Shown here: in pieces, positions 1 to 8,718 of the stretch
How positions within the stretch are numbered: position 1 is the stretch's first letter
Layout: every line of letters starts with the position of its first letter
NCBI RefSeq assembly: GCF_000275725.1
Contig: NZ_AJTS01000031.1
Coordinates: forward strand, 1-42,541
DNA length: 42,541 nt
DNA from: Vreelandella stevensii S18214
Lineage (GTDB): Bacteria > Pseudomonadota > Gammaproteobacteria > Pseudomonadales > Halomonadaceae
Reading direction: 5' to 3'
Program-made: the position numbers and the translations under genes
Notes under the pieces: generated by a model
What the model was told of the DNA's origin: nothing
What the model saw: only the letters and a program-made list of their open reading frames with translations
The model's database searches: none

Positions 1-56
1 CCGTGGGCTGGCGTTTTGCTATATGAACGAATCGACTGATGGAACCGCCCACCCCG

Positions 57-431
57 TCAGCACAAGGCCGCACGCCGAGCTGGCCGATCGCCCATCTTCA
101 ACAGGCGCTTCGTCAAGCCAGCCAGCTGCACTTCGCTGCCTTTTGCCCCCGCCTCGATGATCTCCATGGCCCATGCAGGCAGCTGAGGCGCAAGGTGGTA
201 ATACACCCACTGCCCTTCGCGCTGGTCGATCAACAGGCCACACTGGCGCAACTGTGCCAGGTGACGCGACACCTTGGGCTGCGACTCCTCGAGCGCATAG
301 GTCATTTCGCACACGCACAGCGACCGCTCCTGGGCGATCAGCAGTACCAGCATCAAGCGCGTCTCGTCGCTCAAACATTTAAAGACCTGCAGCGCCTGCA
401 AGCCAGTTGCATCCTTCACGCGCTTCTCCAA
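57..431 (-). CDS. ArsR/SmtB-family transcriptional regulator
   Basis: This encodes a 124-residue winged-helix repressor of the ArsR type, a family that leaves its operator when metal or metalloid binds. The N-terminal helix has the usual LSDETRL segment (residues 20-26). The segment SLCVCEM holds C39 and C41 at the start of the recognition region, as in the arsenite-binding ELCVCDL motif, so arsenic or antimony sensing is the best guess. The helix-turn-helix follows at about 44-66 and the wing ends in VYYHL. The only in-frame start with usable context is a TTG at 431, since an in-frame stop lies just upstream. The gene reads towards the left window edge, where an efflux or reductase partner would be expected but cannot be seen. 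The family call is firm; the ligand is inferred. Confidence 0.85.
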   Translation of the reverse strand: MEKRVKDATGLQALQVFKCLSDETRLMLVLLIAQERSLCVCEMTYALEESQPKVSRHLAQLRQCGLLIDQREGQWVYYHLAPQLPAWAMEIIEAGAKGSEVQLAGLTKRLLKMGDRPARRAALC

Positions 432-643
432 CGTTCGTTACCGTTCTGATGCTCATGCTACCGAAAAAGCTGGCGACAGTGCATCATTAAACGCCCCGAG
501 CAAACGCAACGGACGCAACAAAGCCTTGCCATGCACCAGAGCTTGATAGGCATTAGAGATAGAGAAAAAGGAAATACGGCGTACTACGAAAGGGAAGGGA
601 AGGGAATTGATCGGCTAGATCGATCATACATGGAGAAATGAAA

Positions 644-719
644 TGGCTCCTCGAGCAGGACTCGAACCTGCGACCCAATGATTAACAGTCATTTGCTCTA
701 CCAACTGAGCTATCGAGGA
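644..719 (-). tRNA. tRNA-Asn (GTT), copy 3 of 3
   Basis: The 76-nt cloverleaf with encoded CCA begins TCCTCGATAGCTCAGTTGG on the minus strand. The anticodon loop CTGTTAATC gives GTT and the T arm is GGTTCGAACC. It is identical to the two copies upstream and is last in the transcript. Confidence 0.97.
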
Positions 720-774
720 ACATCTGTGCGTCAGCAGCGAAACGTGCGTCGGCAATAAAAGCAGAATAGCGAAT

Positions 775-850
775 TGGCTCCTCGAGCAGGACTCGAACCT
801 GCGACCCAATGATTAACAGTCATTTGCTCTACCAACTGAGCTATCGAGGA
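775..850 (-). tRNA. tRNA-Asn (GTT), copy 2 of 3
   Basis: This is an identical 76-nt tRNA-Asn with encoded CCA, separated from its neighbours by spacers of 55 and 86 nt that do not resemble each other. Confidence 0.97.
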
Positions 851-936
851 ACGTCTGTATCGCTATTGCGCTTGAGCGAGAACCTTTGCCAACCTGTTAA
901 CTATTCAGCCATTTGCCGAGAGTTCGGGTTGGTGTT

Positions 937-1012
937 TGGCTCCTCGAGCAGGACTCGAACCTGCGACCCAATGATTAACAGTCATTTGCTCTACCAACTG
1001 AGCTATCGAGGA
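937..1012 (-). tRNA. tRNA-Asn (GTT), copy 1 of 3
   Basis: This is the promoter-proximal member of the three identical tRNA-Asn genes. It lies about 20 nt downstream of a sigma-70 promoter on the minus strand. Confidence 0.97.
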
Positions 1013-1032
1013 ACTGCTCAAACACGGTGCGT

Positions 1033-1060
1033 AGTATACTGATAGAAACGCGCGGGTCAA
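1033..1060 (-). promoter_or_regulatory. sigma-70 promoter of the tRNA-Asn array
   Basis: On the minus strand TTGACC (1055-1060) and TATACT (1033-1038) are separated by 16 nt. The -10 is followed by a GC-rich discriminator (ACGCACC), typical of stable RNA promoters under stringent control. It points at the first tRNA-Asn. Confidence 0.75.
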
Positions 1061-1105
1061 GTCTCGATTACAAGTGCAGTGCTAGCCGCTGGTTCGGTGT
1101 GTCCG

Positions 1106-1111
1106 TATAAT
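1106..1111 (+). promoter_or_regulatory. candidate -10 element for miaB
   Basis: A perfect TATAAT lies about 90 nt before the miaB start. No good -35 hexamer is seen at 16-18 nt spacing, so this rests on the -10 alone. Confidence 0.4.
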
Positions 1112-1200
1112 GCAGCCATTCAGCGGCAGGCGACTGCCCAACGATTTTTTCATTCATCCCTCGTCTCTTCAGAAAGACGACCCATAGACGACAGGTACCG

Positions 1201-2544
1201 ATGGCGAAGAAGCTCTTCATCAAAACGCACGGCTGCCAAATGAACGAGTACGACTCCTCTCGGATGGCAGACCTACTCGGCGAATCCCATCAGCTGGAAC
1301 TCACCGACAACGAGAAGGAAGCGGACGTCATTCTGCTGAACACCTGCTCGATTCGTGAAAAGGCACAGGACAAGGTCTACCATCAACTGGGCCGTTGGAA
1401 GAAGCTCAAGGACGCCAACCCGGAACTGGTCATTGGCGTAGGTGGCTGCGTGGCCAGCCAGGAAGGCGAAGCGCTGCGCAAACGCGCACCTTACGTGGAC
1501 ATGATCTTCGGGCCGCAAACCCTGCATCGCGTTCCCCAGATGCTCGACGCCCGCAAGAACAACCAGATTGCGGCAGTAGATGTCACCTTCCCCGAAATCG
1601 AGAAGTTCGACCACCTGCCCCAGCCCAAGTCGGATGGCGCCACGGCGTTCGTATCGGTGATGGAAGGCTGCTCCAAGTACTGCACTTTCTGCGTGGTGCC
1701 CTACACCCGCGGCGAAGAAGTCTCGCGCCCCTTCGAAGACCTCATGGATGAGGTCATCCACCTGGCCGACCAGGGCGTACGGGAAATCAACCTGCTGGGG
1801 CAGAACGTCAACGCCTACCGCGGCGACAATGAGGATGGCGACGAGATCGACCTGGCCGAGCTGATCGCCTGCATTGCCGCCGTGGACGGTATTGACCGTA
1901 TCCGCTTCACCACCTCGCACCCGGTGGAGTTCACCGATAGCCTGGTCGATGCCTTTGCCGACATCCCGGAGCTGGTGAGCCACCTGCACCTGCCGGTACA
2001 GTCTGGTTCCGACCGCATCCTGAGCGCCATGAAGCGCGGCCATACGGCGGAAGAGTACATCGAGAAGATGGAGCGCATCCGCGCCAACCGCCCGGACATC
2101 AGCTTCTCCTCCGACTTCATCATCGGCTTCCCCGGCGAGACCGAAGAGGATTTCGAAGCCACCATGGACTTGATCCATCGCATTGGCTTCGACCACTCCT
2201 TCAGTTTTGTCTACTCGGCACGCCCTGGCACCCCCGCCTCGGGCCTGCCCGACGACACCCCGGAAAGCGTCAAGAAGCAGCGCCTGGCCATTCTGCAGGA
2301 GCGCATCCTGCAACAGGCGGCGCAAATCAGCCGCCGCATGGTGGGCTCGACCCAGCGCATTCTGGTAACCGGGTTCTCGCCCAAGGACCCCGGCCAGCTC
2401 TCCGGGCGCACCGAGAACAACCGAGTCGTCAATTTCCGTGCCGCCAACCCCACCGAGCTGATCGGCTACTTCGTCGATGTCGAGATCACCGAAGCGCTGC
2501 CCAACTCGCTGCGTGGTGAGCTGGCCTCCGCCGAGCGTTATTGA
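1201..2544 (+). CDS. miaB: tRNA-2-methylthio-N6-dimethylallyladenosine synthase MiaB
   Basis: MiaB adds the methylthio group to i6A37 in tRNAs that read UNN codons, using a radical-SAM cluster and a second auxiliary 4Fe-4S cluster. All expected cysteines are present at the E. coli positions: C12, C49 and C83 for the auxiliary cluster in the N-terminal UPF0004 domain, and C157, C161 and C164 in the radical-SAM CxxxCxxC motif. A TRAM-like domain fills roughly the last 65 residues. The length (447 aa) is normal. It begins with ATG after a weak AGG-like ribosome site. It is followed by a GC-rich hairpin and then the phoH-ybeY-corC-lnt series, the usual gammaproteobacterial order. Confidence 0.97.
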   Translation: MAKKLFIKTHGCQMNEYDSSRMADLLGESHQLELTDNEKEADVILLNTCSIREKAQDKVYHQLGRWKKLKDANPELVIGVGGCVASQEGEALRKRAPYVDMIFGPQTLHRVPQMLDARKNNQIAAVDVTFPEIEKFDHLPQPKSDGATAFVSVMEGCSKYCTFCVVPYTRGEEVSRPFEDLMDEVIHLADQGVREINLLGQNVNAYRGDNEDGDEIDLAELIACIAAVDGIDRIRFTTSHPVEFTDSLVDAFADIPELVSHLHLPVQSGSDRILSAMKRGHTAEEYIEKMERIRANRPDISFSSDFIIGFPGETEEDFEATMDLIHRIGFDHSFSFVYSARPGTPASGLPDDTPESVKKQRLAILQERILQQAAQISRRMVGSTQRILVTGFSPKDPGQLSGRTENNRVVNFRAANPTELIGYFVDVEITEALPNSLRGELASAERY

Positions 2545-2566
2545 GCCTTCTCTTATCCTGGGTAAT

Positions 2567-2587
2567 TGCCCCGACCCCGTCGGGGCA
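2567..2587. terminator. GC-rich hairpin after miaB
   Basis: A 9-bp perfect stem (TGCCCCGAC / GTCGGGGCA) with a 3-nt loop lies between miaB and the phoH-like gene. It has no T-run, so it may be an attenuator or a processing or stabilising hairpin rather than a full terminator. Confidence 0.45.
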
Positions 2588-2630
2588 TTAAGCTGAAACG
2601 CACACACACCAACGAAAGGGTTTCCTACTC

Positions 2631-3722
2631 TTGAGCCAGCCATCACCTCAGGCCAATCGCATCATTACCCTAAGCCTTGAACCCAATGACCCGCAGCGCC
2701 TTGCCAGCCTCTGCGGCCAGCAGGACGAGCACCTAAAGCTGATCGAGAGCCGCCTGGACGTAACGTTGCGCAACCGTGGCAACGTTTTTCAGCTGGCCGG
2801 TGCAGCCAACCGCATCAAGGCGGCTGCCAATGTCCTTGAGCACCTGTACCGCGAAACGGCGGCCGCCGAGCTATCGGCAGATACCGTCCACCTGTTCTTG
2901 CAGGAGTCCGGACTAGAGGCTCTGGAGGAAGAGGAGGACGGTGAAGGCGGCAGCGACGAGGTGATCATGCGCACCCCCCGTGCCATGATCAAACCCCGCG
3001 GCCTGAACCAGCAGCGCTACGTGCAGAGCATCCGCGAACACGACATCAACTTCGGCATTGGGCCTGCGGGTACCGGCAAGACCTACCTGGCAGTGGCCGC
3101 GGCGGTCGAAGCGCTCAACCAGCAGGAAGTGCGCCGCATCCTGCTGGTGCGCCCGGCCGTCGAAGCAGGCGAGAAGCTGGGCTTCTTGCCCGGCGACCTG
3201 GCGCAGAAGATCGACCCTTACCTGCGCCCGCTGTACGACGCGCTCTATGAGATGATCGGCTTCGAGCAGGTGGCCAAGCTGATCGAGCGTCAGGTGATCG
3301 AAATCGCGCCGCTGGCGTACATGCGTGGCCGTACGCTGAACAACTCCTATATCATTCTCGATGAGAGCCAGAACACCACGCCGGAGCAGATGAAAATGTT
3401 CCTGACGCGGATCGGCTTTGGCTCGACGGCGGTGATTACCGGCGACATCACCCAGGTGGACCTGCCGCGCGGCCAGCGCTCGGGGCTTTCCCAGGTGCTG
3501 GACGTGCTCAAGGAGACCCCCGGCATCGGCGTGACCCACTTTGCCGCCAAGGACGTGGTGCGTCACCCGCTGGTGCAGCGCATCATCGAAGCCTATGACG
3601 AGTTCGAGTCGCAGCAGGAAGTGGCCGAACGCGCCCGCCGCGAAACGCGTCAGCAAGAGCGCGAAGCGCGCATGCTGGCCCTCGAACGTCAGGGTCATCG
3701 CACTGGAGACGGCGACTCATGA
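2631..3722 (+). CDS. ybeZ: PhoH-family ATPase (YbeZ)
   Basis: This is a 363-residue PhoH-like P-loop NTPase linked by genetics to YbeY and ribosome/rRNA maturation. An N-terminal KH-like region (about 1-90) precedes an acidic linker (about 97-110). Walker A is GPAGTGKT (residues 144-151) and Walker B is IILDESQ (D244, E245), giving the typical PhoH helicase-like core. The C-terminus is a charged, arginine- and glutamate-rich tail. The frame starts with TTG at 2631, preceded by GAAAGG at a long spacing; no better start was found. Its stop overlaps the ybeY start (ATGA), so the two are probably translationally coupled. The precise biochemical activity of the family remains poorly defined. Confidence 0.93.
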   Translation: MSQPSPQANRIITLSLEPNDPQRLASLCGQQDEHLKLIESRLDVTLRNRGNVFQLAGAANRIKAAANVLEHLYRETAAAELSADTVHLFLQESGLEALEEEEDGEGGSDEVIMRTPRAMIKPRGLNQQRYVQSIREHDINFGIGPAGTGKTYLAVAAAVEALNQQEVRRILLVRPAVEAGEKLGFLPGDLAQKIDPYLRPLYDALYEMIGFEQVAKLIERQVIEIAPLAYMRGRTLNNSYIILDESQNTTPEQMKMFLTRIGFGSTAVITGDITQVDLPRGQRSGLSQVLDVLKETPGIGVTHFAAKDVVRHPLVQRIIEAYDEFESQQEVAERARRETRQQEREARMLALERQGHRTGDGDS

Positions 3723-4180
3723 ACGAGCCGATGATCGATCGGCAAGCGGCCATCGACGAACCGCTGCTGCCCTCTCTCGACCAGCTCACCCAATGGGTGA
3801 GCTGCGTGTTTGCTCGCCATCCTGACGATGACCGCCAGGAGCTGACCATCCGCTTCGTGGATGAAGCCGAGAGCCAGGCGCTGAACCGCGACTACCGAGG
3901 CAAGGACAAGCCCACCAACGTGCTGTCGTTTCCTTTCGAGAACCCGCCTGGCATCACGCTGCCTCTGCTGGGCGATCTGGTGATCTGCCACGCGGTGGTG
4001 GCCCGGGAAGCCCATGAGCAGCACAAGCTGCTGGAGCACCATTACGCACACATGGTGGTTCATGGCACCCTGCACCTGATGGGCTATGACCATATCGAAG
4101 AGCAGGAAGCCGAAGAGATGGAGCAGCTCGAGCGGGAGCTGCTGGCGACCCTGAAGATCGATGACCCTTATCAGGCGTGA
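3719..4180 (+). CDS. ybeY: endoribonuclease YbeY
   Basis: YbeY is a zinc-dependent endoribonuclease needed for 16S rRNA 3'-end maturation and ribosome quality control. The diagnostic [11 protein letters not shown] motif is intact, with H115, H119 and H125 as predicted metal ligands. The protein (153 aa) has the normal family length. It overlaps the upstream phoH-like gene by 4 nt, and the pair is conserved together in proteobacteria. An ordinary intergenic stretch of about 120 nt separates it from corC. Confidence 0.96.
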   Translation: MNEPMIDRQAAIDEPLLPSLDQLTQWVSCVFARHPDDDRQELTIRFVDEAESQALNRDYRGKDKPTNVLSFPFENPPGITLPLLGDLVICHAVVAREAHEQHKLLEHHYAHMVVHGTLHLMGYDHIEEQEAEEMEQLERELLATLKIDDPYQA

Positions 4181-4303
4181 GCGGTTTTGTTGCAGAAAGC
4201 TGCCGCTAGCGGTGGTGTCTGCCGCCACTCAGTGATACAACGATGAGCGGTCATCATCCCCCTTTATCGAACTACCTTGCCCGTAACTGAGAGAACTGAC
4301 GCA

Positions 4304-5185
4304 ATGAGCGAAGACCGATCGAGCAACCCCAATCAAAAATCATGGCTCGAGAAACTCTTTGGCGCCCTTTCCGGAGACAGCGACGAACCCAGCTCACGAG
4401 ATGAGCTAATGACGTTTCTACGCCACACGGCCGGCAAGCTGAAACTGGATCAGGACGCTATCATGATCATTGAAGGCGCCCTCGAGATCAGCGCCCAGCA
4501 GGTTCGCGAAATCCTCATCCCGCGCTCTCAGGTCACCGCCATCGCCCTGGATCAGACCAGTGACGACTACCTCCCGCTGATTCAGGAGACCGGCCACTCC
4601 CGCTACCCGGTGGTGGGTGAAAACCTCGACGACGTCAAAGGCATTCTGCTGGTCAAGGACCTGCTGCCGCTGCTCTCCCAGACCCAGGCACAGCGCGACG
4701 CCTTCAAGCTGGAAGACGTGCTGCGTCCGGCCATGTTCATTCCCGAATCCAAGCGCCTCAACAGCCTGCTCAAGGAGTTCCGCGACACCCATAACCACAT
4801 GGCCATCGTCGTGGACGAGTATGGCGGCACCGCGGGCATCATCACCATCGAGGATATCCTCGAACAGATCGTCGGGGATATCGAGGACGAGCACGATACC
4901 GACGAAGAGGACGATATCCGCACGCTGGAAAACGGCCACTTCGCCATCCGTGCCTTGACGCCCATCGAAGACTTCAATGAACGCTTTGGCACGGCCTTTT
5001 CCGATGATGAGTTCGACACCGTGGGGGGGCTGGTCATGCAGCAATTCGGCCACCTGCCCGGCCGTGGCGAGCACACTACGCTAGGCGGTTGGCGCTTTAT
5101 CATTCTGAATGCCGATAACCGGCGCATCCGCCTGCTCGAGGCCTATCGTGAACGCGATGCCGACGACGAGACCGACACCGACTAG
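4304..5185 (+). CDS. corC: CorC/YbeX CBS-domain protein
   Basis: This 293-residue protein matches CorC (YbeX) in length and layout: an N-terminal acidic leader, a tandem CBS pair (about 65-190) and a C-terminal CorC_HlyC/transporter-associated domain (about 205-285). The family was named for magnesium and cobalt efflux, and its genes are usually coupled to ybeY and lnt, suggesting a link with ribosome metabolism. The ATG at 4304 is preferred over an in-frame TTG at 4277 because GAGAGA lies at a suitable distance and the resulting protein starts like its homologues. It lacks the membrane DUF21 domain of larger relatives, so it is cytoplasmic. The exact function is uncertain. Confidence 0.92.
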   Translation: MSEDRSSNPNQKSWLEKLFGALSGDSDEPSSRDELMTFLRHTAGKLKLDQDAIMIIEGALEISAQQVREILIPRSQVTAIALDQTSDDYLPLIQETGHSRYPVVGENLDDVKGILLVKDLLPLLSQTQAQRDAFKLEDVLRPAMFIPESKRLNSLLKEFRDTHNHMAIVVDEYGGTAGIITIEDILEQIVGDIEDEHDTDEEDDIRTLENGHFAIRALTPIEDFNERFGTAFSDDEFDTVGGLVMQQFGHLPGRGEHTTLGGWRFIILNADNRRIRLLEAYRERDADDETDTD

Positions 5186-5234
5186 CCACTACTGGCGCTG
5201 CGTTACCGTTGCACCCTGCTGACAGGATATTGCT

Positions 5235-6698
5235 ATGAGGTTGACTCCCACGTTACCACTTCAACTGCTGGCCGCCCTGGTGGCCGGTGGTTTTACCACG
5301 CTCACCGCCTCCCCTTTCGAACTCTGGTGGCTGGGGCCTGTCGCCATTGGCCTGCTCTTTCTGGGCCTGCATCAGCTGAGCCCGGCTCAGGCCGCGCTGA
5401 AGGGCTGGCTGTACGGGGTCGCGCTGTTTGCCAGCGGCACCTCCTGGGTATACGTCTCGATCCATGATTACGGCTATACCGGCATGCCCTTGGCGGTCTT
5501 TCTCACCGCGCTGTTCGTGACCGTACTGGCGCTGTTTTTCGCGGGTACGTTCTGGCTCTATCGACGCTTCGTCGGCCCCCGTTGGGCAGTAGTGACCTTC
5601 GCCGGTGCCTGGGTACTGGGTGAGGTACTGCGCACCTATCTGTTTACCGGGTTTCCCTGGCTACTGGTGGGGTCGAGCTACGTCGACTCGCCCTTGGCCA
5701 GCTGGGCTCCGGTCGGCGGTGTCTATTGGCTCTCATTGCTGGTCGTTTTGAGCGGCACCCTGGGTGTGGCCTTCCTGTGCCGTCAGTGGTGGGCAGCGCT
5801 GCCGCTGGCGGCCATCTGGCTCACGCCTCTGGCACTGCCCCAGCACTGGACCACGCCGGTGGACGAACCCACTCGCGTGGCCCTGCTTCAGGGCAACCTT
5901 CCGCAGCTACTGAAATGGACACCGGAAGGCCAGCGCAGCGCTGCCAACATCTACAGCGACCTGACCCGTCAGGTGGCAGACGATGCTGACCTGATCCTGT
6001 GGCCAGAGACCGCGCTGCCTATGATCGACAGTCAGGCGCGCCCGGTACTGGAGCGCGTGCAGAGCAACCTGCCACCTGAAACGGCGCTGCTCACCGGTAT
6101 CGTGCAACTGGACGAGGCCAATCGCTACTTCAACAGTGTGATTGGTATCGGCAACGTGGAAGGCAGCTACCAGAAAGAGCATCTGGTACCGTTCGGTGAG
6201 TACTTGCCGCTGGAAAGCGTGCTGCGCGGGGCGATCAACTTCTTCGACCTGCCCATGTCCAGCTTTAGCAAGGGAGCATCTCATCAGGTGCCCATGCAGG
6301 CCGCCGGGGTCACCATCGGTAACGCGATCTGTTACGAAATCATCTATCCGCAACTGGTGGCACGCCGCGCCATGGATAGCGATGTCATCGTCACGATCTC
6401 CAACGACACCTGGTTCGGCGCCTCCATCGGCCCACACCAACACCTGCAAATGGCGCGCCTGCGTGCGTTGGAAAATGGCCGCTACGTGGTGCGTGCCACC
6501 AGCAACGGCATTACCGCCATCATCGACCCCCGCGGCAGGCTCGTCGACCGTGCACCGCAGTTCGAAACCACCTACCTGACCGGCGAGTTCCACGCCATGC
6601 AGGGGCTCACGCCCTTCACCCGCATGGGTAGCTGGCCCACCTGGCTGCTGGCAGGCCTGCTGTTGCTGCCTGGGGTTGTACGTCGCCGCGCAGGATAA
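5235..6698 (+). CDS. lnt: apolipoprotein N-acyltransferase Lnt
   Basis: Lnt transfers the third acyl chain to the N-terminal cysteine of lipoproteins in the inner membrane. The N-terminal 200 residues are a multi-pass membrane domain. The nitrilase-like periplasmic domain follows with the full catalytic triad: E258 (in WPETALP), K314 (in YQKEHLVPFGEY) and C366 (in AICYE). A final hydrophobic segment lies near the C-terminus. The length (487 aa) is slightly shorter than E. coli Lnt. The gene begins with ATG after AGGATATTGCT. It closes the miaB-to-lnt block and is followed by a strong hairpin shared with the convergent phaC. Confidence 0.96.
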   Translation: MRLTPTLPLQLLAALVAGGFTTLTASPFELWWLGPVAIGLLFLGLHQLSPAQAALKGWLYGVALFASGTSWVYVSIHDYGYTGMPLAVFLTALFVTVLALFFAGTFWLYRRFVGPRWAVVTFAGAWVLGEVLRTYLFTGFPWLLVGSSYVDSPLASWAPVGGVYWLSLLVVLSGTLGVAFLCRQWWAALPLAAIWLTPLALPQHWTTPVDEPTRVALLQGNLPQLLKWTPEGQRSAANIYSDLTRQVADDADLILWPETALPMIDSQARPVLERVQSNLPPETALLTGIVQLDEANRYFNSVIGIGNVEGSYQKEHLVPFGEYLPLESVLRGAINFFDLPMSSFSKGASHQVPMQAAGVTIGNAICYEIIYPQLVARRAMDSDVIVTISNDTWFGASIGPHQHLQMARLRALENGRYVVRATSNGITAIIDPRGRLVDRAPQFETTYLTGEFHAMQGLTPFTRMGSWPTWLLAGLLLLPGVVRRRAG

Positions 6699-6726
6699 CG
6701 CACCTTGCTAGCCCTGCCTGCTGCCG

Positions 6727-6773
6727 GGCCCCCGCATTGACGCCGTTGACCGGCGAGCGGGGGCCTTGCTTTT
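6727..6773. terminator. bidirectional terminator between lnt and phaC
   Basis: GGCCCCCGC (6727-6735) pairs with GCGGGGGCC (6757-6765), and the loop holds a smaller CGCCG/CGGCG stem. TTGCTTTT follows on the plus strand. It sits between convergent genes. Confidence 0.7.
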
Positions 6774-8625
6774 AGCGGGCCGAGGGGGTTTCCCCCAGCA
6801 CTTCTGGAATGGTCATTTTCACATAGCGGCCTGGGGCGGGCTCGATCACCTTTAACTGCCCCTCTCCGGGCTGACGGGCTGGCACCATTTTCTTCGGGTC
6901 GGCATCCGCGTAGCCGTTTTCCGTCACCCAGGCCTGCCAGTGCGGCCACCAGGAGCCTTCGTTGAAGGTCGCCCCTTGCTGCCATGCATCGTGGGAGTCC
7001 GGCAGCTCGTCGTTCGTCCAGTAGCCGTACTTGTTCTTGTGCGGCGGGTTAACGATCCCGGCGATATGCCCGGAGCCCCCTAACACGAAGGTCACTGGCC
7101 CCTTGGGCAGCAGCGCACCGTAGTAAGTACTGTTCCACTTGGCAATGTGGTCTTCCTTGGTCGAGACGAAATAGCTGGGCGCCGAGATCTTGCGCAGGTC
7201 GATCTTGACGTCGTCCAGCTCGATGCCACCGGGCTCTACCAGGCGATTTTCCAGATACATGTGGCGCAGGTACCAGGCGTGGGTACCTGCGGTCAGGTTG
7301 GTGCCATCGGTGTTCCAGTAGAGCAGATCGAACGCCGCAGGCTCGTCACCTTTCAGGTAGTTGTTGATGTAGAACGACCAGAACAGGTCGTTTTCCCGCA
7401 GCAGGTTGAAGGTGTACGCCATGGAGCGACCGTCCAGGTAGCCCTTGAGCTGCATGCTCTGCTCCAGCCCTTGAATGACGCGCTCGCTGAGAAAGACGCC
7501 AATGTCGCCCGGGTCGCGGAAGTCCTGCAGCGTCGCCATGTAGGTCACCGACTTGACCTTGCGGCCACGACGCGTGCTGGTCAGGTAGGCCACCGTGGAC
7601 GCCGTGAGCGTTCCTCCCACGCAGTAGCTGACCAGGTTGACCGACTTTTCGCCGCAGGCCTGCTCGATGGCCTCCATGGCACTGATCGGCCCCAGCTGCA
7701 TGTAGTCGGCCCAGGTGATGTCGCGTTGAGCAGGGCCAGGGTTGCGCCAGGAGATCAGAAACACCGTGTGCCCCTGCTCTACCAGCCACTTGACCAGCGA
7801 GTTGTCATCGCGCAGGTCGAGAATGTAATACTTGTTGATCCATGGCGGCACGATCAACAGCGGCGTCTTGAAGGTTTTCTCGGTGGTCGGGGCGTACTGA
7901 ATCAGCTGAATCAGCTCGTTTTCGTATACCACAGAGCCCGGCGTCACGGCGATGTTGTCGCCGACCCCGAAGGCGCTACGGTCGGTCATGCGTACGTTGA
8001 TCCCTTCGGCCGAGTTGGCCAGGTCTTCGCGCAGGCGGGTCAGGCCGTCCACCAGGTTCTGCCCCTTGGTCTCCAGCGTACGCCGCATGACTTCCGGGTT
8101 GGTGGATACGAAGTTGGTGGGCGACATGGCGCTGACCACCTGACGCGCATAGAACGCCAGGTTGCGCTTGTGGGTGGGGTCCAGCCCGTTCAGGCCGTCG
8201 ATCAGCTCCTCGACCATCTGCGAAAACAGCAGGTACTGCTGCATGATCGCCATGTAGTAGGGGTCCTGGCGCCAGGCCTCGTCGCTGAAGCGGCGGTCAT
8301 GCTTGGGGGGCGTGATCAGCGGCGTGACCTGCTCGCCCGCCATGGCGCGAAGGCCCTGCTGCCACAGCAGCCACTGGTCCTGGATCAGCCGCGATTGGGT
8401 TTGCCACAGCAGGTTGGGGTTGCTCATCAGCGACTGGGCTGCCGCCTCGAAGCTTTCACGCATGTCACGGTAGACCGAGTCTGCGGCTTCACTGGGCACG
8501 ATGCGCTGTAGCAGGTCTTCGAGCAGCCCCTTGTACTGCTCGGCAACGTCGTCCAATTGAGCTTTCCAGGCCTCCATTTCCGACTGGGTTAGCGGTTGAG
8601 ACGGTATTTTCCACCCTGACTGCAT
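6772..8625 (-). CDS. phaC: class I poly(3-hydroxyalkanoate) synthase PhaC
   Basis: PhaC polymerises 3-hydroxyacyl-CoA into polyhydroxyalkanoate on storage granules. The 617-residue protein has an N-terminal PhaC_N region (about 45-215) and an alpha/beta-hydrolase catalytic domain. The catalytic triad is recognisable: C335 in SYCVGG, D492 in KEDHIAKW and H520 in GSGHIAG, with spacings close to Cupriavidus PhaC. The lipase-box-like motif has Ser where Gly is usual (SxCxG instead of GxCxG). The ATG at 8625 is chosen because GAGGGGG lies 7 nt upstream; an ATG at 8652 would add nine residues. The phasin and a DUF6489 protein lie upstream on the same strand. No thiolase or reductase gene is in the window. 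Confidence 0.95.
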   Translation of the reverse strand: MQSGWKIPSQPLTQSEMEAWKAQLDDVAEQYKGLLEDLLQRIVPSEAADSVYRDMRESFEAAAQSLMSNPNLLWQTQSRLIQDQWLLWQQGLRAMAGEQVTPLITPPKHDRRFSDEAWRQDPYYMAIMQQYLLFSQMVEELIDGLNGLDPTHKRNLAFYARQVVSAMSPTNFVSTNPEVMRRTLETKGQNLVDGLTRLREDLANSAEGINVRMTDRSAFGVGDNIAVTPGSVVYENELIQLIQYAPTTEKTFKTPLLIVPPWINKYYILDLRDDNSLVKWLVEQGHTVFLISWRNPGPAQRDITWADYMQLGPISAMEAIEQACGEKSVNLVSYCVGGTLTASTVAYLTSTRRGRKVKSVTYMATLQDFRDPGDIGVFLSERVIQGLEQSMQLKGYLDGRSMAYTFNLLRENDLFWSFYINNYLKGDEPAAFDLLYWNTDGTNLTAGTHAWYLRHMYLENRLVEPGGIELDDVKIDLRKISAPSYFVSTKEDHIAKWNSTYYGALLPKGPVTFVLGGSGHIAGIVNPPHKNKYGYWTNDELPDSHDAWQQGATFNEGSWWPHWQAWVTENGYADADPKKMVPARQPGEGQLKVIEPAPGRYVKMTIPEVLGETPSAR

Positions 8626-8681
8626 ACGAGTTCCCCCTCGCGTGCCGAGCATTGTTCGCTCTGACAGCTCATCCAAAAGAA

Positions 8682-8704
8682 CGCGGCGCCTCATCGGCGC
8701 CGCG
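8682..8704 (-). terminator. hairpin between phasin and phaC (possible partial terminator)
   Basis: A 9-bp perfect stem (CGCGGCGCC / GGCGCCGCG) with a 5-nt loop is followed on the minus strand by TTCTTTT. It lies 15 nt after the phasin stop and could lower phaC transcription relative to the phasin. Confidence 0.6.
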
Positions 8705-8718
8705 AACAGTATGTGATA

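Noticed and set aside
1-56. A possible start of a gene downstream of the ArsR regulator
   Set aside because: A GTG frame is open to the window edge on the minus strand, but fewer than 20 codons are visible with no clear motif or ribosome site.
809-1042. Short open frames spanning the tRNA-Asn and Gly-Glu tRNA arrays
   Set aside because: They read through structured tRNA genes, and their repeated peptides simply mirror the repeated tRNA sequences.
1273-2646. A 457-codon open frame antisense to miaB
   Set aside because: It is a by-product of high GC and codon bias in miaB. It has no recognisable domain, and miaB itself has every catalytic residue.
7147-8511. A 454-codon open frame antisense to phaC
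   Set aside because: It has a valine/glutamine/arginine-rich shadow composition with no domain, opposite a certain gene.
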